A stretch of DNA of 64,000 nucleotides, taken from the NCBI RefSeq assembly GCF_000374925.1, contig NZ_KB895543.1, positions 62,001-126,000 of the forward strand, written 5' to 3'. The position numbers and the translations under genes are program-made. Every line of letters begins with the position of its first letter. Position 1 is the stretch's first letter. The notes under the pieces were generated by a model. It was not told where the DNA came from. It saw only the letters and a list, made by a program, of their open reading frames with translations, and searched no databases. Below, one piece after another: positions 58,550 through 64,000 of this stretch. Source of the DNA: Arthrobacter sp. 131MFCol6.1 (lineage in GTDB: Bacteria; Actinomycetota; Actinomycetes; Actinomycetales; Micrococcaceae).

Positions 58550-60712
58550 ATGCCGTCGAAAGGCGCCAAGACGCCGTCAAGGGGACCGGTCCGGGGTACA
58601 TCTGACCTCCGGCGGGCGGACGCCAACGGCGTCGCGCCGCCGGAGCAGCCGGACAAGGTCCGCAATGTGGCGCTCGTAGGGCATTCCGGTTCCGGAAAAA
58701 CGATGCTCACCGAGGCGCTGCTTGCCGCAACCGGAGCCATCACCCGCAAGGGCTCCATCGCCGAAGGCACCACGGTGAGCGACTCGGATCCTTCCGCCAT
58801 CGCGCAGCAGCGCTCTGTGGCGCTGGCGGTCGTGCCGGTGATGGTGGGGGACATCAAGGTGAACCTGCTGGACACTCCGGGCTATACGGATTTCATCGGC
58901 GAGCTGCGGGCAGGGCTCCGTGCGGCGGATGCGGTGCTGTTTGTCGTCTCGGCCACCGACGACGTCGATGCAGCGACCACTGCGCTCTGGAGCGAGTGCC
59001 AGCGGCTCGGGATGCCCCGGGCTGTGGTCATCAGCCGTCTGGACCATCCGCGCGCGGATTTTGACTCCGCCGTCGCCCGCTGCCGCCTGGCATTTGGCGA
59101 CGCCATTGTTCCGCTGTATTTGCCGGTCCCCGCGGACGGTGCCGTCACCGGGCTGCTGGGACTGTTGACCGGGACGGTCTCCGACTACGGTACGGGGGAA
59201 CCGGTGCCGGCCACCCGGGCCGCGACCGGCGTCGAGCTTGCCGCGGCGGAGTCCGCACGCGGCGCGCTGATCGAGGGGATCATTGCCGAGAGCGAAGACG
59301 AGTCACTCATGGACCGCTACCTCGGAGGCGAGGAAATCGCCCCCGATGTCCTGATCGCCGATCTTGAGACGGCTGTGGCCCGCGGGTCGTTCCACCCGGT
59401 GCTGCCGGCGTCGGCGGAGTCCGGGCTCGGCCTGGCGGAACTGCTCGAGGTCCTGGTGCGCGCGTTTCCGACGCCGGCGGAGCGCGGCGTCCCCGCAGCG
59501 ACGGACCTCGACGGGGTGCCAGCCGGCGAGCTCGGCTGCGACCCCGACGGCCCGCTGCTCGGTGAAGTGGTCCGTACGACGATCGACCCGTTCCTTGGCC
59601 GCGTCTGCCTGGTGCGCGTCTTCTCCGGCGCGGTGCGGGAGGACGCCGCGATCCATGTGGGCGGCCGCGGAATGGCGGACCGCGGCCACGAGGACCACGA
59701 CAGCGACGAGCGGGTCACCCACCTGTACTCGCCGCTGGGATCAGGACTTCGGCCGGTGCCGTTCTGCGTTGCGGGGGATATCTGCGCGCTGACCAAGCTG
59801 GGCAACGCCGAGACCGGCGACACGATTTCGGCCAAGGAGCTGCCGCTGCTGGTAGCCGCCTGGGACATGCCGGACCCGCTCATGCCGGTTGCCATCGAGG
59901 CCGCCACGCACGGCGACGAGGACGCCCTGGCCAGGAACCTGGGGAAGGTCACGGCCGGGGACCCGACGCTGCGGGTGGAACGCAACTCCGAAACCCACCA
60001 GCTCATCCTTTGGTGCATGGGCGAGGCGCACGCCGACGTCGTCCTGGGCAGGCTGCGGGACCAGGGCGTGAACCTGCAGAGCGTCCCGGTGATCACGCCG
60101 CTGCGGGAGACGTTTGCCGCGCCGGCCGCCGGGCACGGGCGCTATGTCAAACAATCCGGCGGCCACGGCCAGTACGCGGTGTGCGACATCGAGGTGGAAC
60201 CGCTCGACCGCGGCGCCGGGTTCGAGTTTGTCGACAAGACCGTGGGCGGGGTGATTCCCGGGCCGTTTATCACCTCGGTGGAAAAGGGCGTGCGGGCGCA
60301 GATGCAGAAGGGCGTCTCGGCCGGGTTCCCGGTCGTGGATATCAAGGTGACGCTGATCGGCGGCAAGACGCACAGCGTGGATTCCTCCGATGCGGCCTTC
60401 CAGGCTGCCGGCGCGCTGGCCCTCCGGGAGGCGGCCGGGGCAACCCGCATCCAGTTCCTGGAACCGGTCTCGTCCGTGACCATCTCCGTTTCGGAGGACC
60501 ACGTGGGTGCTGTGATGAGCGACTTGTCCTCCCGGCGGGCACGCCTGACCGGGACCAACTCCGCCGGCGCCGACGGCACCGAGATCAGCGCCGAGGTTCC
60601 GGACCAGGAACTGTTGCGGTACGCGGTGGAGTTGCGGGCCCTGACCGCCGGCAGCGGCCGGTTCCGGCGCAGCTACCTGCGGCACGAACCCGTGCCGCAG
60701 GCGCTGCACTGA
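58550..60712 (+). CDS. fusA2: EF-G2-like translation-factor GTPase
   Basis: A 720-residue homologue of elongation factor G. The G1 motif is GHSGSGKT rather than GHVDHGKT, and the G4 NKxD position reads SRLD (AVVISRLDHPRAD). The G3 LDTPGYTDF, domain II (VCLVRVFSGAVREDAAIHV), domain IV GHGQYAVCDIEVEPL, and domain V are present. This matches the mycobacterial EF-G2 group, which binds GTP but is not known to be the main translocase. ATG 58550 follows GGGAGG at 58539-58544. A ribosome-linked or stress role is possible but unproven. Confidence 0.9.
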   Translation: MPSKGAKTPSRGPVRGTSDLRRADANGVAPPEQPDKVRNVALVGHSGSGKTMLTEALLAATGAITRKGSIAEGTTVSDSDPSAIAQQRSVALAVVPVMVGDIKVNLLDTPGYTDFIGELRAGLRAADAVLFVVSATDDVDAATTALWSECQRLGMPRAVVISRLDHPRADFDSAVARCRLAFGDAIVPLYLPVPADGAVTGLLGLLTGTVSDYGTGEPVPATRAATGVELAAAESARGALIEGIIAESEDESLMDRYLGGEEIAPDVLIADLETAVARGSFHPVLPASAESGLGLAELLEVLVRAFPTPAERGVPAATDLDGVPAGELGCDPDGPLLGEVVRTTIDPFLGRVCLVRVFSGAVREDAAIHVGGRGMADRGHEDHDSDERVTHLYSPLGSGLRPVPFCVAGDICALTKLGNAETGDTISAKELPLLVAAWDMPDPLMPVAIEAATHGDEDALARNLGKVTAGDPTLRVERNSETHQLILWCMGEAHADVVLGRLRDQGVNLQSVPVITPLRETFAAPAAGHGRYVKQSGGHGQYAVCDIEVEPLDRGAGFEFVDKTVGGVIPGPFITSVEKGVRAQMQKGVSAGFPVVDIKVTLIGGKTHSVDSSDAAFQAAGALALREAAGATRIQFLEPVSSVTISVSEDHVGAVMSDLSSRRARLTGTNSAGADGTEISAEVPDQELLRYAVELRALTAGSGRFRRSYLRHEPVPQALH

Positions 60713-60733
60713 TGGTCCCTGCTGGGATCAGCG

Positions 60734-62143
60734 TCAGCCGTTGATGACCTGCGGGACGCCGAGGGCCTTGAGGCCTTCGACGCCGAATTCGAGTCCGTAG
60801 CCGGACTGCTTCGCGCCGCCGAACGGGATGCGGGGGTCTACGGCCCCGTGCTTGTTGATCCAGACGGTGCCGGCCTCGAGCCGGGCCGCCACCTTGCGGG
60901 CTTCGGCGGGGTCGGAGGACCAGACCGAGGCGCCGAGTCCGACGTCGAGGGCGTTGGCCATGGCGACTGCCTCGTCCACGGTGCCGTACCGGATGATCGG
61001 CAGGGCGGGGCCGAACTGTTCCTCGGCGACCAGCGGGTTGCTGTTGGCGATGTCCGCGACGAGCGTGGTGGGGTAGAAGTTCCCGGGCTGGTCGTTCTCC
61101 GGGTTGCCGCCGAGGAGGATCCTGGCCCCGGATTCGCGGGCGGCGTCGACCAGTGCCGCGACAATGTCGAACTGCTGTCGGTTCTGCAGCGGGCCGAGCA
61201 CGTTGGCCTCGTCCAGGCCGTTGCCCATGGGCATGGCGGCGGCGACATTGGTGAGTTCCTCGCAGACGGCATCGTAGATGGCGTCGTGGACGTAGAGCCG
61301 TTTGAGTGCCGCGCAGGTCTGGCCGGTGTTGATGAAGGCGCCCCAGAACAGGCCCTCGGCGATCGCCTTCGGGTCGGCGTCGGGCAGGACGATGCCGGCG
61401 TCGTTGCCGCCGAGTTCCAGCGTGAGGCGTTTAACGGTGTCGGCGGAGGATTTGATGATGGCCTTGCCGGTGGCGGTGGAGCCGGTGAACATGATCTTGC
61501 CGATCGCGGGGTGTCCGGCCAGGGCCTCGCCGACGTCGCGGCCGCCGGCTACCGCCGTGAGGAGGCCCTCGGGGAGTTCCTCGTTGAGGATTTCGACGAG
61601 GGCCAGGACGGACAGCGGGGTGTATTCGGAGGGCTTGATGACGACGGCGTTGCCCATGCGCAGGGCGGGGGCGAGCTGCCAGACGGTGATCATCATGGGC
61701 CAGTTCCAGGGGCCGATCGCGCCGACGACGCCGATGGGCCGGTAGTGCAGTTCGGCGCGGGTTTCGCCGTCATCCACCACGGTTTCGGGGGCCAGCGGAG
61801 TGCCGGCGGCGACGCGGAGCCAGGCGGCGCAGGCGCCGACCTCAAAGCGGGCGTTCGGGCCGTTCAGCGGCTTGCCCTGCTCGCGGGAGAGCAGGCGGGC
61901 GAGTTCCTCGGCGGAGCGTTCGACGGCGTCGGCGGCCTTGAGCAGCGCGGCGGACCGGGCGTCGTGGCCCAGCGCGGCCCACGCCGGCTGCGCGGCGGCT
62001 GCGGCGGCGATGGCGGCTTCGAGGTCCTGGACCGTGTGGACCGGTGCTTCGCCCACCGGCTGGCCGGTGGCCGGGTCAAAGATCGTGCGGGTTTCACCGG
62101 ACACCGGCGTGATCGCGGCGAGAAGGGCGTCGTAGGTTTCCAT
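60734..62143 (-). CDS. Aldehyde dehydrogenase family protein
   Basis: A 469-residue NAD(P)-dependent dehydrogenase. The catalytic Glu is in LTLELGGNDAGIV and the Cys in NTGQTCAALKRLYVHD. PWNWPMMITVWQLAPAL and FTGSTATGKAI are standard family motifs. Substrate range (for example aminoaldehydes or semialdehydes) cannot be read. ATG 62143 is chosen because GGAG precedes it by 7 nt; an ATG at 62158 lies upstream of that site. It is divergent from an APC permease, which suggests uptake and oxidation of an amine-derived compound. Confidence 0.9.
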   Translation of the reverse strand: METYDALLAAITPVSGETRTIFDPATGQPVGEAPVHTVQDLEAAIAAAAAAQPAWAALGHDARSAALLKAADAVERSAEELARLLSREQGKPLNGPNARFEVGACAAWLRVAAGTPLAPETVVDDGETRAELHYRPIGVVGAIGPWNWPMMITVWQLAPALRMGNAVVIKPSEYTPLSVLALVEILNEELPEGLLTAVAGGRDVGEALAGHPAIGKIMFTGSTATGKAIIKSSADTVKRLTLELGGNDAGIVLPDADPKAIAEGLFWGAFINTGQTCAALKRLYVHDAIYDAVCEELTNVAAAMPMGNGLDEANVLGPLQNRQQFDIVAALVDAARESGARILLGGNPENDQPGNFYPTTLVADIANSNPLVAEEQFGPALPIIRYGTVDEAVAMANALDVGLGASVWSSDPAEARKVAARLEAGTVWINKHGAVDPRIPFGGAKQSGYGLEFGVEGLKALGVPQVING

Positions 62144-62469
62144 AGGGGTACTCCACATCGAGTAGGTCAGAGATCGCGGCCGGTGCGGCCTGAGAGTGCT
62201 GCTTCAAGCGTGCTCCGGCGAGGGTCCAAGGGGCTTGTCTATCCGCGAAGAGCTGTTGTGCGGGAGCGAACGGAACGCCGGAAGCATTCCCAAGGCTGCG
62301 GACCGGGGGACGTCCTCCCCGCCATGCAGGCGGCGCACGAGCTGACTACGCTCAGGAACAACAACCGGTCGCTAATCGACAAAAGCGTGACGAGCGCCAC
62401 CTGCCATGCTGGATTTCACGGTGCAACGCACCCCCATTTCCCAGACTCATGACCGTTAAGAAGGATCCG
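62144..62469. promoter_or_regulatory. Divergent intergenic region between aldehyde dehydrogenase and permease
   Basis: This 326-bp region has no credible gene. It must hold both promoters, but I see no strong -35/-10 pair or obvious long inverted repeat. The AAGAAGGAT before ATG 62470 is the permease ribosome-binding site. Confidence 0.4.
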
Positions 62470-63939
62470 ATGAGTATTTCAAATTCCGATTCCCGGACCG
62501 CAGAATCCAGCCCCCGCACGGAGCACTCCACCGCGCTGCGTGCCGGCAGCGTCGGCGTCATGGGCATTCTCTTCTTTGTTTTGTCAGCCCAGGCGCCGTT
62601 GACCGGAATCGTCGGGGCATCACCGCTGGCGGCGGCCCTCGGCAACGGTCCCGGTGCGCCCGGCGCGTATCTGGTGGTGGGCATCGTGATCGTGATCTTT
62701 GCCGTCGGGTTCGTCGCGATGAGCCGCAAGATCCAGGCCAACGGCGCCTTCTACGCCTATGTCACCGCCGCCTTCGGGCGGAGGGTCGGCGCGGGAGCGG
62801 CGTGGCTCGCGCTCCTCGCGTACAGCACGGTCCAGGCCGCGATGTATGGGCTGTACGGCGCGGCGTTCTCGGGGCTCCTCGGGTCCGCCGGGATCGTGGT
62901 CCCCTGGTGGCTTCTGGCCGTCATCACCATGGCGGGCGTGCAGGTGCTGGGCTCCCTCAATATCGAACTCGGGGCCCGGGTCCTGGCGGTGCTCGTGGGC
63001 CTGGAGGTCGCCATCCTGCTCATGTTCGGGTTCGCCGTGCTGTTGCGGGGCGGCGGACCGGAGGGGATCAGCCTGGCGGCGTCCTTCTCTCCCGCGGCGA
63101 TCGGCGCGGGCGCCCCGGGCGTTGCCATCATGTTCGCCGTCGCCTCCATGTTTGGCTTCGAATCAACGGCCATCTACTCGGCCGAGGCCAAGGACGCCCA
63201 CCGCACGGTCGCCCGGGCCACGTACCTTTCGGTAGGCGTCATCGCGGTCTTCTTCTCCTTCATATCTTGGATGCTGGTCAGCTACTACGGACCCTCGCAC
63301 GTCATCGACGCGGCGGGCGCGGCCCTCGAATCGGGCGATTCCACCTCCTTCGTGCTGACCCCGATGGTGGAACTGTTCGGGCCGTGGGCCGGAACAGTCA
63401 CCGGCATGCTGCTCGTGACCTCCCTGCTGGCCGGCATCATCGCCTTCCACAACGGCATCAACCGCTACCTCCATTCGCTGGCCCTGCGCGGGTCGATGCC
63501 CCGCATAGTGGCCCGGACCAACCGGCACAAGGCACCCGCCGTCGCCGCGCGGATCCAGACCGTGGTCGCCTTCCTGCTCGTGGCGCCGTTCGCGGTGCTG
63601 TCCCTGGATCCTGTCCTGACCCTCTTTTCCTGGTTCAGCGGGCTGGCCGTGGCGGCGCTCCTGGTGCTCTACATGCTCTGCTCGCTGGCCGTCGTCGCGT
63701 ACTTCCGGCGGGAAAAGGTGCCCGGCCAGCTCTGGCAGACCGCGGTGGCACCGGTGCTCGCCACCCTGCTGCTCGGCTGGGTCCTGTCCCTCGTCATCAG
63801 CAACTTCACCGCACTGATAGGCGGCAGTGCCGAAACGGCCGTGGGCCTGCTGCTGACCGTACCCATTGTGTTTGCCGCCGGTGTGCTGGTGGAAATTGCC
63901 GTGGAACGCAGGGCCGCGCGCGCAGGGGCCACGGCCTGA
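62470..63939 (+). CDS. APC-superfamily amino acid/amine permease
   Basis: A 489-residue permease with about 12 helices. Signature segments are GVMGILFFVLSAQAPLTGIVGASPLA, ANGAFYAYVTAAFGRRVGAGAAWLALLAY, ASMFGFESTAIYSAEAKDAHRTVARATYLSV and IAFHNGINRYLHSLALRGSMP. The FGFESTAIYSAEAKD motif is typical of APC amino acid or polyamine importers. The start at ATG 62470 follows AAGAAGGAT; a Met at 62449 is less well placed. It is probably linked to the divergent aldehyde dehydrogenase. Confidence 0.9.
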   Translation: MSISNSDSRTAESSPRTEHSTALRAGSVGVMGILFFVLSAQAPLTGIVGASPLAAALGNGPGAPGAYLVVGIVIVIFAVGFVAMSRKIQANGAFYAYVTAAFGRRVGAGAAWLALLAYSTVQAAMYGLYGAAFSGLLGSAGIVVPWWLLAVITMAGVQVLGSLNIELGARVLAVLVGLEVAILLMFGFAVLLRGGGPEGISLAASFSPAAIGAGAPGVAIMFAVASMFGFESTAIYSAEAKDAHRTVARATYLSVGVIAVFFSFISWMLVSYYGPSHVIDAAGAALESGDSTSFVLTPMVELFGPWAGTVTGMLLVTSLLAGIIAFHNGINRYLHSLALRGSMPRIVARTNRHKAPAVAARIQTVVAFLLVAPFAVLSLDPVLTLFSWFSGLAVAALLVLYMLCSLAVVAYFRREKVPGQLWQTAVAPVLATLLLGWVLSLVISNFTALIGGSAETAVGLLLTVPIVFAAGVLVEIAVERRAARAGATA

Positions 63940-64000
63940 CGGTCGGGCGACGGGGGCCTGCCTGAGGGCGCTGCCCTGCTCCGGATGTCTTATTTCGACA

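Noticed and set aside
60848-62452. A 534-codon plus-strand frame opposite the aldehyde dehydrogenase
   Set aside because: Gly/Val/Asp-rich antisense shadow; the minus strand encodes an aldehyde dehydrogenase with intact Glu and Cys motifs.
1-64000. CRISPR arrays, tRNA, rRNA, transposases or phage genes
   Set aside because: No regularly spaced 25-40-bp repeat array, no cloverleaf with conserved TTCGA/T-loop context, and no transposase or integrase motif was seen in any long frame.

Overview
The window looks like chromosomal DNA of a high-GC actinobacterium, most likely the family Micrococcaceae (Arthrobacter or Pseudarthrobacter type). The reasons are strong G/C preference at third codon positions, many GTG and some TTG starts, a dnaK-grpE-dnaJ-hspR operon with HAIR operators, an apparent SAM-IV riboswitch (a class known from actinobacteria), a YkoEDC thiamine-precursor transporter behind a TPP riboswitch, and leaderless-type starts. 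I see no rRNA, tRNA, CRISPR array, prophage or insertion sequence. The content is that of a chromosome with several accessory islands.

Layout, left to right. Positions 1-4230 hold a truncated SRPBCC gene, dcd, a two-gene cation/proton antiporter (gating subunit plus membrane subunit) and a UMF1-type MFS protein. Positions 4457-10855 are a complete, translationally coupled Mrp Na+/H+ antiporter operon (mrpA with a fused B domain, then C, D, E, F, G). Positions 10918-15288 carry a DUF4235 protein, an HbpS/GlcG-type protein and the TPP-riboswitch-controlled ECF transporter. Positions 15425-18243 hold an HTH-MurA fusion and a YbdK-type carboxylate-amine ligase, separated by a large inverted repeat.

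Positions 18244-26459 are the most unusual part. A four-gene operon encodes a membrane-anchored PIG-L deacetylase, an ATP-grasp ligase, a processive family-2 glycosyltransferase and a lipoprotein that may be a glycoside hydrolase. It sits behind a roughly 300-nt hairpin-rich leader. A SAM-IV riboswitch operon (DUF1737, rhodanese, metZ) runs the other way. A second ATP-grasp gene, paralogous to the first but lacking the C-terminal metal-binding residues, follows. Both ATP-grasp loci are preceded by the same roughly 53-bp upstream element. I infer a cell-surface aminosugar polysaccharide system with an amide-forming decoration step and a pseudoenzyme partner.

Positions 26470-32284 hold pabC, cardiolipin synthase, a P-loop-kinase/PabB fusion, a low-molecular-weight phosphatase and a Nudix protein. 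Positions 32343-39611 form a catabolic island: a divergent MarR regulator, then an SDR, amidohydrolase, acyl-CoA dehydrogenase, MaoC hydratase, MHS-type transporter and acyl-CoA ligase. This is a beta-oxidation-like set with a hydrolase where a thiolase would be expected. Positions 39712-49548 are mixed single genes and two divergent regulator/target pairs (MarR with an MMPL exporter, TetR with an NAD-dependent epimerase), each with visible inverted repeats between them, plus an acidic repeat protein.

Positions 49732-54120 are the heat-shock operon with two HAIR operators and two very strong hairpins between grpE and dnaJ. Positions 54181-57398 form a four-gene operon of secreted proteins. 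Three of them have an aromatic-Trp signature at the signal-peptide boundary, reminiscent of SipW-dependent TasA/camelysin-type proteins. Upstream is a 660-bp region with repeated GTAGT/ACTAC sites. The window ends with a small membrane protein, an EF-G2-like GTPase, an aldehyde dehydrogenase and a divergent APC permease.
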